A stretch of 64,000 nt of DNA. It comes from JALTDM01 sp964421355. GTDB taxonomy: Bacteria > Bacteroidota > Bacteroidia > Bacteroidales > JALTDM01. A program made the position numbers and the translations under genes. Positions 25,849 to 34,070 of this stretch are shown piece by piece. The stretch lies in assembly GCA_964421355.1 (NCBI GenBank), contig CAYQWX010000001.1, forward strand, positions 1 through 64,000. The letters run 5' to 3'. Each line of letters begins with the position of its first letter. Within the stretch, counting starts at the first letter, position 1. The notes below the pieces were generated by a model that was given only the letters and a program-made list of their open reading frames with translations, did not search any database and was not told where the DNA came from.

Positions 25849-26967
25849 ATGGAAAGAGAAAAAGTTACAACATTATATCTAGGACCTCAACACCCGGGTA
25901 TTACCGGAAACATGATGGTAAGACTTAAACTGAAAGGTGATACCATTGTGGGAGCAAGAACCGAAGTAGGATATCTGCATAGAGGTTTTGAAAAATTACA
26001 GGAAAAAAGAAATTGGTTACAATCTTTTACCATTTTGTGTCGTTTTTGTGTGCCGGAACCTGATCCTGTAGAAGAAGCCTATGCTCTTGCTGTAGAACTT
26101 CTAGAAGGTAGAGAAGTGCCAGAAAGAGCTAAATATATTAGAGTGTTAGTATTGGAATTAGCACGTATGGCTTCATATCTATTGTGGTTTGGAGGACAAT
26201 CAGGTTCTGCAGGATTATATACAATGGGACAATGGAGTGTTGGAGATAGAAACTATATATTAGATCTATTTGAAGATATCACAGGAGGACGTGTTTATCA
26301 CATGTTTATTTGGCCTGGAGGAGTAAGAAGAGATCTCCCCAAAGGATTTAAGGATAAGGCAATGAAGGTTATGGACTATTTTGAAAAACGTTTGGAAGAA
26401 TATGATACATTGATGTTTGAAAATTCCATATTCCAAAAACGTGCTCAAGGTGTTGGAATAATAGATAAAGAAAAAGCAGTAGAATGGGGAGTGGTAGGTC
26501 CTGTGTTAAGAGGTTGTGGAATTAAAAGTGATATTAGAATAGATGATCCTTATGAAATATATGGAGAGTTGTATGAAAAAGGAGTATTTGAAGTACCTGC
26601 ATTTGAAGGTGGTGATGTATGGTCAAGAGCATTGGTAAGAAGATTTGAAATAAGACAATCTATAAATATAATAAGATACGTATTAGATAATATACCTGAT
26701 GGGGAATTTTATAATAAAATACCTAATCCCCACAAATGGAAAATAGCTAAAGGAGATGCATATTCCAGAGTGGAAGCAACAAGAGGAGAAGTTGGATTCT
26801 TTGTTGCAAGTGATGGTAGTCAATATCCACGAAGGACGCATTTTAGAGGAGCTGCTTATGTTCATGCTATCACATTGCTGGAAAATGTTTTAATAGGAGC
26901 AAATGTAGCAGATGTATCTTTTATAATGAATAGTTTAGGAACTTGTCCACCTGAAATAGAACGATAA
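25849..26967 (+). CDS. NuoD/MbxL-like large subunit with incomplete nickel-iron site
   Basis: A 372-residue large subunit beginning with TTLYLGPQHPGITGNMMVRL. It keeps an N-terminal C-x-x-C (LCRFCVPEPDP, near residues 64-67), but the C-terminal pair is TCPPEIER, with Glu in place of the second Cys. A [NiFe] hydrogenase needs all four Cys, so H2 chemistry is unlikely. ARMASYLLWFGG and the RVEATRGEVGFFVASDGS segment (near 305) match the family. The site is at the interface with the NuoB- and NuoH-like subunits, where electrons couple to ion translocation. Confidence 0.9.
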   Translation: MEREKVTTLYLGPQHPGITGNMMVRLKLKGDTIVGARTEVGYLHRGFEKLQEKRNWLQSFTILCRFCVPEPDPVEEAYALAVELLEGREVPERAKYIRVLVLELARMASYLLWFGGQSGSAGLYTMGQWSVGDRNYILDLFEDITGGRVYHMFIWPGGVRRDLPKGFKDKAMKVMDYFEKRLEEYDTLMFENSIFQKRAQGVGIIDKEKAVEWGVVGPVLRGCGIKSDIRIDDPYEIYGELYEKGVFEVPAFEGGDVWSRALVRRFEIRQSINIIRYVLDNIPDGEFYNKIPNPHKWKIAKGDAYSRVEATRGEVGFFVASDGSQYPRRTHFRGAAYVHAITLLENVLIGANVADVSFIMNSLGTCPPEIER

Positions 26968-26979
26968 AAACATTTGATT

Positions 26980-28776
26980 ATGAGTTTTTTTAATTTGAAA
27001 GGCACATTAAAACCATTAACATCATTAAGGCAATTTGCAAAAAAGCCTCATACTATTGAGTTTCCTTATGAAGTGCCTGAAACAAGTGAACGATATAGAG
27101 GATTACATTATAATGATATTGAACTGTGTATTGGTTGTGGCAATTGTTCTACAATATGTCAAAACCAAGCAATAGATATGATTCCGTTAGAGGGAGTAGA
27201 AGGACACAAAGGCGATTCAGGATTGCGTCCAAGAGTAGATAATGGTAGATGCTGTTGGTGTGCATTATGTGTAGAAGTTTGTCCTACAGGTAGTTTGTCT
27301 TTAACAAAAGACTATATTTTTGTTTCAGAAAATCCGGATGATTTTTTATGGACACCAGGTATAGATAATCCTGATGGTAAAAATCTTATATCTTTCATCT
27401 CTACTCAAGAAACTTCTTTGAATGAATATCAACGAGTACCAATGCCCGAATTGGAAGGAGAAGAAAGAGTAAAATCTTTTGCAGAAGTTGTATTGGGATA
27501 TCAAGAAGAAGAAGCTAGGGCAGAAGCCCAACGTTGTATTAGCTGTGGCTTATGTACCGAAGCTTGTCCCGATCATATGCATATTCCTGAATATATAAAT
27601 GCAATAGCATCAGGTAATGATGAAGATGCCATCCGTATTATATACGACAATAACCCACTTCCTGAAATGTGTGGTAAAGTATGTACCCGCCGTTGTGAAG
27701 AAGTGTGTGCTATTGCTAAACGAGGCGAACCTCTTGCTATTAGATGGCTTAAACGTTATGCTACGGAAAGGGCGATTAATGCTGATATGATAAAGGAAAT
27801 TGTTAATCCCAAAGTTGCTCCTGCTAATGGGCATAAAGTGGGTATTGTAGGGGCTGGTCCATCAGGATTAACTGCAGCATATTATTTGGCTTTGCGTGGC
27901 TTTGATGTTACTATATACGAAGCACACGACAAACCAGGAGGTATGACAATGTATGGGATTCCAAAATACAGATTACCTTTGGAAAGCTTGATGAAACAAG
28001 TGGCATATATGGAAAAGATAGGTGTTAAGATACATTATAACACTAAGGTTGGAAAAGATATTAGTTTTGAAGAAATATATGAAAAGTTTGATGCCGTATT
28101 TGTTGGTGTTGGATTTGGTAAACCTTGGACACTTGGAATAGAAGGAGAAGATTTGGAAGGGTCATCACAAGCTGTTTACTTCCTGGAAAGAATAAACAGT
28201 GGAGAAAGAATAGATGTTGGATATAAGGTAGTAGTAATTGGTGGAGGTAATGTGGCAATAGATGCTGCACGTGTATCCCGCCGTCTTGGAGCAGAAGTAG
28301 TAATGTTGTATCGTCGTAGGGTACAGGATATGCCTGCCGATTGGGAAGAAATAGAAGGAGCCGAAGCAGAAGGAGTAGAAATAATACCTCAAGCTATTCC
28401 AATTAAAATACATGGTGAAAATGGCAAGGTGAAAGCAGTAGAGTATCTAAAAGCTAGAATGGTACAAGATGCTAAAGGTGGAAGACCTAGACCGGAACCA
28501 ATAGAAGGTAGTAATACTGTAATTGAATGTAGTTCTGTATTTGCGGCTATTGGACAACAAGGAGACTATTCTTTTATAGAAGAAAGTAAGTTCAAAGATG
28601 CTATAAAAATAGAAAGAGGTCGTTTTGTGGTAAATGAAATGCAACAAACTACTCTTGAAAAGGTATTTGCAGGAGGAGATGCTGTAAATAGAACAGCTGA
28701 TGCTATTAGTGCAATTGCTGATGGATTTAGAGCAGTGAAAGGAATAGAAAAATTATTGTTGGGGAAAAATGTTTAA
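26980..28776 (+). CDS. Fused MbxN-like ferredoxin and GltD/NfnB-like NAD(P)H flavin subunit
   Basis: A 598-residue fusion (ATG at 26980; a TTG at 26974 is less likely). The N-terminal part (about 1-105) is a two-cluster ferredoxin like NuoI/MbxN: CIGCGNCSTIC and CCWCALCVEVCPTGSL. The C-terminal part is a glutamate synthase small-chain/NfnB-type module: CISCGLCTEACPDH, CGKVCTRRCEEVC, the FAD loop VGIVGAGPSGLTAAYYLA and the NADP loop VVIGGGNVAIDAARVSRR. This would connect ferredoxin electrons directly to NAD(P)H. A related arrangement follows the Thermotoga Mbx genes as I recall (TM1217). Followed by a terminator at 28801-28835. Confidence 0.92.
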   Translation: MSFFNLKGTLKPLTSLRQFAKKPHTIEFPYEVPETSERYRGLHYNDIELCIGCGNCSTICQNQAIDMIPLEGVEGHKGDSGLRPRVDNGRCCWCALCVEVCPTGSLSLTKDYIFVSENPDDFLWTPGIDNPDGKNLISFISTQETSLNEYQRVPMPELEGEERVKSFAEVVLGYQEEEARAEAQRCISCGLCTEACPDHMHIPEYINAIASGNDEDAIRIIYDNNPLPEMCGKVCTRRCEEVCAIAKRGEPLAIRWLKRYATERAINADMIKEIVNPKVAPANGHKVGIVGAGPSGLTAAYYLALRGFDVTIYEAHDKPGGMTMYGIPKYRLPLESLMKQVAYMEKIGVKIHYNTKVGKDISFEEIYEKFDAVFVGVGFGKPWTLGIEGEDLEGSSQAVYFLERINSGERIDVGYKVVVIGGGNVAIDAARVSRRLGAEVVMLYRRRVQDMPADWEEIEGAEAEGVEIIPQAIPIKIHGENGKVKAVEYLKARMVQDAKGGRPRPEPIEGSNTVIECSSVFAAIGQQGDYSFIEESKFKDAIKIERGRFVVNEMQQTTLEKVFAGGDAVNRTADAISAIADGFRAVKGIEKLLLGKNV

Positions 28777-28800
28777 TATAAAAATCTAAGATTTGTAATA

Positions 28801-28835
28801 AAAAAGCCAGAGGATATCAAACCTTTGGCTTTTTT
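28801..28835. terminator. Bidirectional Rho-independent terminator
   Basis: A 13-bp stem (28801-28813 with 28822-28834, one G-U pair) and an 8-base loop, with A on one side and T on the other. It closes the Mrp/Mbx-like operon (stop at 28776) and faces the GT9 gene ending at 28840. Confidence 0.85.
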
Positions 28836-28839
28836 GTTT

Positions 28840-29811
28840 TTATAAATTATTAGCCCACTTTATTATACCATTATAATCTTGCATCATCATACAATTAAAA
28901 TGTTTTTTGGGACACTTATCATATCCCAATTTGGAACATGGTCTGCAAGACATATTCTTTACCTCAAATATTTTTGATTTCTCATCAGGCATATAAGGAT
29001 ACATTCCAAATTCCGGAATAGTATTGCCCCAAACGGATGCTATAGGTTTTTTATATGCTGCTGCAATATGCATTAACCCCGTATCGGGAGTAATTACACC
29101 TGCAGATTCTCTAATTACAAAGGCACTTTGATTAAGTGTTAATTCTCCTGTATAGTTTATAATATTTGTTTTTTGACAATCTTTTATCAATTTTTCAGCA
29201 TATTCTTTCTCACTTTTTCCTCCAAGTAATACTATAGGATAACGAATTTCCTTTATAATTTTTTTAGATATTTCAATAGGTATTTGTTTGGTATAATGCT
29301 TAGCACCCGTAACAAAAACAATGTATTTTTGAAAATGTAAAGAAACTCTATCAGTTTCTTCATTTATAAAATAATCTAATCCTAATTCATCATTTTTAAC
29401 ATCAAAAGGCTTTACTGCTTCAAAATATCTATCTACAATATGTATATCGGGTAATGCTCCAATATTTTTAAAATGTACTGCTAACCATTTCTCAAAGTTT
29501 AACTTATTAAATGAAAAGTCAGGAATTTTTAAAGCATTTCTTATCCAAATGCTTCTTATATTTTTATGTAAGTCGATAATGTGCTGGAAATCAATGCTTC
29601 TAAATTCTTTTAAGTTTTCTTTTAGGTTCCCTTTGTATAAATGTATGTGGTCTATATAAGGATTGTTTTTTACCGTATCGGCAAATTGTTCTTTTACAAA
29701 AAAATGTATTTCCGATTCAGGAACTTGCTGTTTCAGACATCTAACAATGGGAGAAGTAAGTACAATGTCGCCTATGGAACTCAATCGTATAATTAAAAAC
29801 TTAATTCTCAT
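28840..29811 (-). CDS. Glycosyltransferase family 9 (heptosyltransferase-like)
   Basis: A 323-residue GT9 protein, starting MRIKFLIIRLSSIGDIVLTS, with the GGKSEKEYA and ITPDTGLMHIAAAYKKP segments (near 245-265) that bind the nucleotide-sugar, and the SCRPCSKLGYDKC cysteine cluster near the C-terminus common in Bacteroidota members. It probably adds a heptose or similar sugar to the lipid A core at the cytoplasmic side. It overlaps the small membrane protein gene by 11 bp and belongs to a four-gene minus-strand operon with lptC. Confidence 0.9.
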   Translation of the reverse strand: MRIKFLIIRLSSIGDIVLTSPIVRCLKQQVPESEIHFFVKEQFADTVKNNPYIDHIHLYKGNLKENLKEFRSIDFQHIIDLHKNIRSIWIRNALKIPDFSFNKLNFEKWLAVHFKNIGALPDIHIVDRYFEAVKPFDVKNDELGLDYFINEETDRVSLHFQKYIVFVTGAKHYTKQIPIEISKKIIKEIRYPIVLLGGKSEKEYAEKLIKDCQKTNIINYTGELTLNQSAFVIRESAGVITPDTGLMHIAAAYKKPIASVWGNTIPEFGMYPYMPDEKSKIFEVKNMSCRPCSKLGYDKCPKKHFNCMMMQDYNGIIKWANNL

Positions 29812-29995
29812 TATGCAATTTTTTGTTCCGTTTGCGTCTCCAGAAGTACATTAATACCGCAATAATCGTGAGTGCGAGATATTGTCCCCAACCTGTATCA
29901 TGTCTTACTAAACCGCTATGTATTGTAATTATTATTCCTGCTATAGAAATAAATAACCATAAGTATTCTAATATTTTGGCAAATTTATTTATCAT
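29801..29995 (-). CDS. Small membrane protein of the LPS operon
   Basis: A 64-residue protein with two predicted membrane helices (about residues 8-26 and 37-54) and a basic C-terminal tail RRKRNKK. It overlaps lptC by 4 bp and the GT9 gene by 11 bp, which supports that it is real and translated with them. No family is recognised. Its role may be in LPS biosynthesis or assembly; this is only guilt by association. Confidence 0.6.
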   Translation of the reverse strand: MINKFAKILEYLWLFISIAGIIITIHSGLVRHDTGWGQYLALTIIAVLMYFWRRKRNKKLHNEN

Positions 29996-30564
29996 AATGT
30001 ATCTGTTTGTGTAGAATCTTCGTTTATATATACAGTTCCTCTAATTTTTTTTATAGTATAGTGTTCAAAGTATTGATCGGCTTCAAAACCTGTGCCGTAA
30101 ATTATTTCATCTTCCGTTTGGATCTTTATATTTTTATTGGAAAATATTTTTTCCTCTTTCATATTCCAAAATATTTCTTCTGCAAAAAGTTTTTCACCTT
30201 TTCTATTCTGAGCTATTACATTTCCATGAGCTTCCCAAATATTGTCTTTGGGTAAATATTTGGCATAATCGGCTTTTATATATGAATCTTCACTGGGATA
30301 CTCAGGATAAAAATGTTTGGCAATCACACCTTTGGGGAATACCGTATAATTTTTTTCTTTCGTTTGATATTGTATCATTAGGGGTGCTTTCAATTGAAAT
30401 ATTACATGTCCCGAATCACTATGAAATACATTTATATTTTCCGTAACATAAGGTGGTTGTTCGGAGTGAGCTGTCAATTTACGAACTTCTTCTATTTTAT
30501 TTTTACATGAAACTGAAATAATGCTTATGCCAATAATTAGAAATAATATTTTTTTTACCTTCAT
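29992..30564 (-). CDS. lptC: LPS export protein LptC
   Basis: The ATG at 30564 gives a lipoprotein-type signal ending in SVSC (Cys 20), and is preferred to an earlier start at 30591, which would overlap the upstream gene. The 190-residue product shows the LptC beta-jellyroll: FQLKAPLMIQYQTKEKNYTV, IKADYAKYLPKDNIWEAHGN and AEEIFWNMKEEKIFS. LptC bridges the LptB2FG ABC complex and LptA in the periplasm. A Cys lipobox is typical of Bacteroidota LptC proteins. It overlaps the next gene by 4 bp. Confidence 0.88.
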   Translation of the reverse strand: MKVKKILFLIIGISIISVSCKNKIEEVRKLTAHSEQPPYVTENINVFHSDSGHVIFQLKAPLMIQYQTKEKNYTVFPKGVIAKHFYPEYPSEDSYIKADYAKYLPKDNIWEAHGNVIAQNRKGEKLFAEEIFWNMKEEKIFSNKNIKIQTEDEIIYGTGFEADQYFEHYTIKKIRGTVYINEDSTQTDTL

Positions 30565-30571
30565 TGCTATA

Positions 30572-31990
30572 TTAATTTGATTGGTATTCATAAGCTCCTA
30601 AATCAGGATTGGAATCAATAGTTCTATTGTTGCCATCATAGTCTTCAGGTACCAATACTGCATAGTTGTAATCACCTTTGTTTATTGCAGGACTGGTTGA
30701 TAATAAATGGTAATCATAATCTTCTGTTGATGCAAAATTCGGTATTTGATTAAATATACACATATTGTTGAAATAAGTAGTATCTTCTGTAGAATATTGG
30801 GCAGAGCGTATAAGACAATTATTTAATTTTGCATCTATTGTACCACCATTTTCTACGGAAAAACCTATTTCATCTTCCATATCTCCATAAATTATACAAT
30901 TACCAAATTCGGTATTTGTTATATCTCCCACATACATTGTTCCATTAGCTATTAGGTTATTGCTTAATATTACCGATGGAGTACTTCTATGTCCGTAAGC
31001 CCAGTAATTATTTATAGTGCAATGATAAAATTTGTATGTGCCTCCTATAAGTAATGCCACTTCATAATAGCCACTATTGGCTAATATCGTATTTTTGGCA
31101 GTGATATGTCCGCCCATTGAAAATATAGCCGCGTAATTTGTATTAAATATTTTTACATTATTCAAAGCAACATCTGCATAATCATTATAATTTGGTGTTT
31201 CTCCCACTTGAACACCTATTATGGAATTTTTTATGTTGCAATATGTCATTACATTATTCTTACTACTTTGGAAAAATGCTATTCTATCCCATTGTCCAGG
31301 AATATCTTTATAAAAATCCTCCAACCGATCTCCTAAAAACCATATTGGTTCATCTTTGGTGCCTACTGCAACAAGTTTGCCTTTTACATATAAAGATGAT
31401 GAATGGTGAAAATATATTTTACAGCCAGGTTGTATATTTAATGTTACTCCCGAATCTACATACAGGTAATTGTAAATAAGGTATGGCTTGTCGTTTACAA
31501 AAGTAGTATCATTAGACAATTGATAAGTATTAAACAAATGTACATCTTGACCGTATGCAATAAGTTTTACATTAGGGCTATAATTATCCATAGAAAAGAT
31601 TATGGAGTCCGCTATTACCATTGGAGAATTTTGATTAGTAGGGTCAACCGTTACTTCTACAAATATAAATATGCTATCATTTGCAGGAATTTCTACATTT
31701 TTTGCTTCTTTTGCCGCAATACCATTTATATTCAATCTAAAATATGATTGTTCTCCTCCTGCCAAATACACTTTATTTATAATAAGATTATTAGGTGAGG
31801 TGTTTTTCACTATCAGATATTTAGTAGTAGATCCAATTGTAGTAAAAACTGTATCAAAACTTACGGTGTCTTCAGAGAAAGAAAGTTGTCCGCTTGTTGT
31901 CCAATTGTCATGTTGAGTACAACTTACGTTTAGTAATAAAGTTATAACAACTAAATAATATAAAATGTATTTTGTTGCTTTAATATTCAT
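30572..31990 (-). CDS. Parallel beta-helix lipoprotein (choice-of-anchor Q type)
   Basis: A 472-residue lipoprotein with a signal ending in LLNVSC (Cys 24). The N-terminal third is an Ig-like beta domain (SFDTVFTTIGSTTKYLIVKN), the middle is a right-handed parallel beta-helix (repeats such as FAKNTILANSGYYEVALLIGG and HCTINNYWAYGH), and the end PDLGAYEYQS is the usual closing motif of choice-of-anchor Q proteins. It sits 7 bp before lptC. It may be an outer-membrane surface protein; its function in this LPS-linked operon is unknown. Confidence 0.8.
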   Translation of the reverse strand: MNIKATKYILYYLVVITLLLNVSCTQHDNWTTSGQLSFSEDTVSFDTVFTTIGSTTKYLIVKNTSPNNLIINKVYLAGGEQSYFRLNINGIAAKEAKNVEIPANDSIFIFVEVTVDPTNQNSPMVIADSIIFSMDNYSPNVKLIAYGQDVHLFNTYQLSNDTTFVNDKPYLIYNYLYVDSGVTLNIQPGCKIYFHHSSSLYVKGKLVAVGTKDEPIWFLGDRLEDFYKDIPGQWDRIAFFQSSKNNVMTYCNIKNSIIGVQVGETPNYNDYADVALNNVKIFNTNYAAIFSMGGHITAKNTILANSGYYEVALLIGGTYKFYHCTINNYWAYGHRSTPSVILSNNLIANGTMYVGDITNTEFGNCIIYGDMEDEIGFSVENGGTIDAKLNNCLIRSAQYSTEDTTYFNNMCIFNQIPNFASTEDYDYHLLSTSPAINKGDYNYAVLVPEDYDGNNRTIDSNPDLGAYEYQSN

Positions 31991-32007
31991 TATTTTTTTA
32001 ATTTAAT

Positions 32008-32053
32008 AAAAAAGGGTGAGGCAAATAATTAAAGTAGCCACACCCCTTTAAAA
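32008..32053 (-). terminator. Rho-independent terminator after the DUF5011-like lipoprotein
   Basis: An imperfect 13-bp stem (about 32038-32049 with 32011-32022) with a long A/T-rich loop and a T-run (32008-32014 region) on the minus strand. It separates the lipoprotein gene at 32073 from the lptC operon. Confidence 0.7.
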
Positions 32054-32072
32054 CTTATTTTATAATGTTTTA

Positions 32073-32894
32073 TTACATTTTTATAAAAGTCTCTGTGCAA
32101 TTATCCGTTTTATAATTTTTCCAGTATCTACCATAAGTTTCATCTGTAGATATATAGTCAGCATTAGCTTGATCACTCTTTTTATAAAGGTTTATATCAT
32201 ACTTTAAAAGTATTTTGTAATTAACAGTATCTACAAAATATGAAGATGTTGAAGTTTGATTTCTAATTACAAACAAAACCGTATCAGGAGTTGAACCTGT
32301 AGTGTCAATAAGTGGTACTTCTTGCATTGGTATATCTACAAATAATGTAGTGTCTCCATAAAATATGTCTCCATATACCACAAGTCCATTAATATTTGAT
32401 AACTTGGGGAATATTATTCTTTTATTTTTATGTTTATCATAATCTAATTTTACAAAAACATTATCGTAGATGTTATAATCGGAATTTATAAATTCATTAC
32501 TTGACCGTGTTGCTCTATACCAAGTAGTATATTTTTGTGCTTCATTGTAAACTATTACATCCAAAGTTTTTGAGGTTTGATTTCCAGCTTCGTCAGTTAA
32601 TGTGTAAGTTATAGAATATTTTCCTGTGGTACTTGGATAAATTGTGGTACCTGCAACTTCTCCTACAGGAATGTTGTATGTATATTTTAAGTTTTTTTGA
32701 ACTTCCTGTCCGTCAAAATTATCATCACAAGTAACCCCATTAGGAGGAAGTGGGATATTATAAGCTTTCCCTACTATTGCTGTGTCTGGGCTAGAAACTT
32801 TGAAGTATATTTGTGGTGGCACATTATCTTTCATTGTACAAGAACTTAACAACAATGCAAATGCTCCTGCCAATAGTAAAATTTTCCTTTTCAT
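32073..32894 (-). CDS. Lipoprotein with Ig-like DUF5011-type domain
   Basis: A 273-residue lipoprotein, signal ending in LLLSSC (Cys 19). Residues about 28-117 form a beta-sandwich, with GKYSITYTLTDEAGNQTSKT typical of DUF5011/BT_2262-like immunoglobulin domains in Bacteroidota surface proteins. The rest (about 120-270) is beta-rich and of unknown family. It is divergent from the lipoprotein at 33039, from which it is separated by 144 bp containing promoter elements for each gene. Confidence 0.78.
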   Translation of the reverse strand: MKRKILLLAGAFALLLSSCTMKDNVPPQIYFKVSSPDTAIVGKAYNIPLPPNGVTCDDNFDGQEVQKNLKYTYNIPVGEVAGTTIYPSTTGKYSITYTLTDEAGNQTSKTLDVIVYNEAQKYTTWYRATRSSNEFINSDYNIYDNVFVKLDYDKHKNKRIIFPKLSNINGLVVYGDIFYGDTTLFVDIPMQEVPLIDTTGSTPDTVLFVIRNQTSTSSYFVDTVNYKILLKYDINLYKKSDQANADYISTDETYGRYWKNYKTDNCTETFIKM

Positions 32895-32913
32895 AATTGA
32901 AAATATTTTTTCA

Positions 32914-32921
32914 CAAAGATA
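32914..32921 (-). promoter_or_regulatory. Bacteroidota-type -7 promoter element
   Basis: TATCTTTG on the minus strand matches TAnnTTTG, 19 bases before the lipoprotein start at 32894. Confidence 0.55.
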
Positions 32922-32982
32922 AATAAATTACTTAATAATAAAACCTTAATTGGTAAATAAAATTAAAGATGAAAATTTATTT

Positions 32983-33013
32983 TTTGCTAATTAAGAAAAA
33001 AGATATACTTTTG
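32983..33013 (+). promoter_or_regulatory. Full Bacteroidota promoter (-33 TTTG and -7 TAnnTTTG)
   Basis: TTTG at 32983-32986 and TACTTTTG at 33006-33013 are separated by 19 bp, the ideal spacing. It is the best promoter match seen in the window and precedes the lipoprotein start at 33039 by 25 bases. Confidence 0.75.
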
Positions 33014-33038
33014 TAGCAAATTAAAAAATGTAATGATT

Positions 33039-33974
33039 ATGAAAAAAATGAGATTTTTAACATTGGTAATTGCCGTATTAGGCATGAGTTTCTTAATGAG
33101 TAGTTGTGGTGGTAACGACCAACATGCAGCACCAACCATTTCTATTAGTAAAACAAGTTGGGAACTAGATTTTTCTAATGACACAGCTGTTCAAGTATTG
33201 TTTACTGCAGATGTGAATGCAGAAGCTAAAGTAGAATCGTTTACTATTACAGAAAAGAAAATAGACCAAAACGGAGGAGAAACTTCTGCTGCTTATGATG
33301 CAAATACAACCTCATCATTCAAAGGAGAAACAAGTAAAAAATATACCTTTGACAAGACTTTCTATTTAAGTGATTTTGTAAACACAAGTACTTATAAATA
33401 CGTATTTGCTGTAACAGATAAAGACGGTCAATCTTATTCTGTAACAGTAACGATAACCAAAAAAGAAGAAGCACAATCTCCTAATGCTACTACTTATAGT
33501 GCAGTATTGATGGGAGCACAAAGCAATTCAACAGTAGGAAGTTTTTATGATGTAGAAGCTAATACAGTATATACTCTTAACGATGCAAATAACAACCAAT
33601 CTGTAATAGATTTTGTATATTATTATGGAAATACAAATGCTGCTACTATGGCTGCTCCTGATGATGAAACAGTAAACGGTAGTGGTCAAAATAGCTTTAC
33701 TTGGACACAAAACTGGAGCACCCAAAATGCTACACGTTTCTATGATTTAGGTAGTGTTGATTTTGATGCTATTCAAACAGTAGCTGATGTGGAAAATGCA
33801 ATAAGTAATGCTACAGGTTCTCCTGTTAGCAAAGTGACTCAATTAACAGCAGGTAGCATCGTTGGGTTTACTACTGCAGCAGGAACAAAGGGTGTATTTA
33901 AAGTAACAGATTTAACTGCAGCAAATGACGGAACTATTAAGATAGATGTAAAAATAAATGTAGCTCAAAACTAA
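33039..33974 (+). CDS. Beta-rich lipoprotein of unknown function
   Basis: A 311-residue lipoprotein (start at the second ATG; the first, at 33033, is also possible) with a signal ending in LMSSCGG (Cys 23). The N-terminal half has beta-strand patterns (KVESFTITEKKIDQNGGETS, YKYVFAVTDKDGQSYSVTVT) like Ig-type domains. The C-terminal half has AATMAAPDDETVN and a final VFKVTDLTAANDGTIKIDVK, resembling a repeated unit of surface proteins that ends with a beta strand. The codon use is GC-richer in Ala/Thr/Asn than its neighbours. A strong promoter precedes it and a terminator follows at 33996, so it is a single-gene unit and probably highly expressed. Confidence 0.8.
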   Translation: MKKMRFLTLVIAVLGMSFLMSSCGGNDQHAAPTISISKTSWELDFSNDTAVQVLFTADVNAEAKVESFTITEKKIDQNGGETSAAYDANTTSSFKGETSKKYTFDKTFYLSDFVNTSTYKYVFAVTDKDGQSYSVTVTITKKEEAQSPNATTYSAVLMGAQSNSTVGSFYDVEANTVYTLNDANNNQSVIDFVYYYGNTNAATMAAPDDETVNGSGQNSFTWTQNWSTQNATRFYDLGSVDFDAIQTVADVENAISNATGSPVSKVTQLTAGSIVGFTTAAGTKGVFKVTDLTAANDGTIKIDVKINVAQN

Positions 33975-33995
33975 TAAGAAATAACAATCACTTGT

Positions 33996-34036
33996 AAAAG
34001 GGGGAGGCAAACGATGTCTTCCCCTTTTCTTTTTTT
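33996..34036 (+). terminator. Rho-independent terminator after the lipoprotein gene
   Basis: A 10-bp stem (33996-34005 with about 34019-34028) with a 13-base loop and a T-run at 34029-34036, 22 bp after the stop codon. Confidence 0.8.
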
Positions 34037-34037
34037 G

Positions 34038-34045
34038 TAGCTTTG
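34038..34045 (+). promoter_or_regulatory. Bacteroidota-type -7 promoter element
   Basis: TAGCTTTG matches TAnnTTTG 25 bases before the ribF start at 34071, directly after the preceding terminator. Confidence 0.55.
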
Positions 34046-34070
34046 TGCAAGTTGATTTAAAAATATTTAT

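Noticed and set aside
17864..28776. Reading the operon as a [NiFe] group 4 hydrogenase (Mbh)
   Set aside because: The C-terminal nickel-iron Cys pair is incomplete and the last subunit is fused to an NAD(P)H module, so an Mbx-like oxidoreductase fits better.
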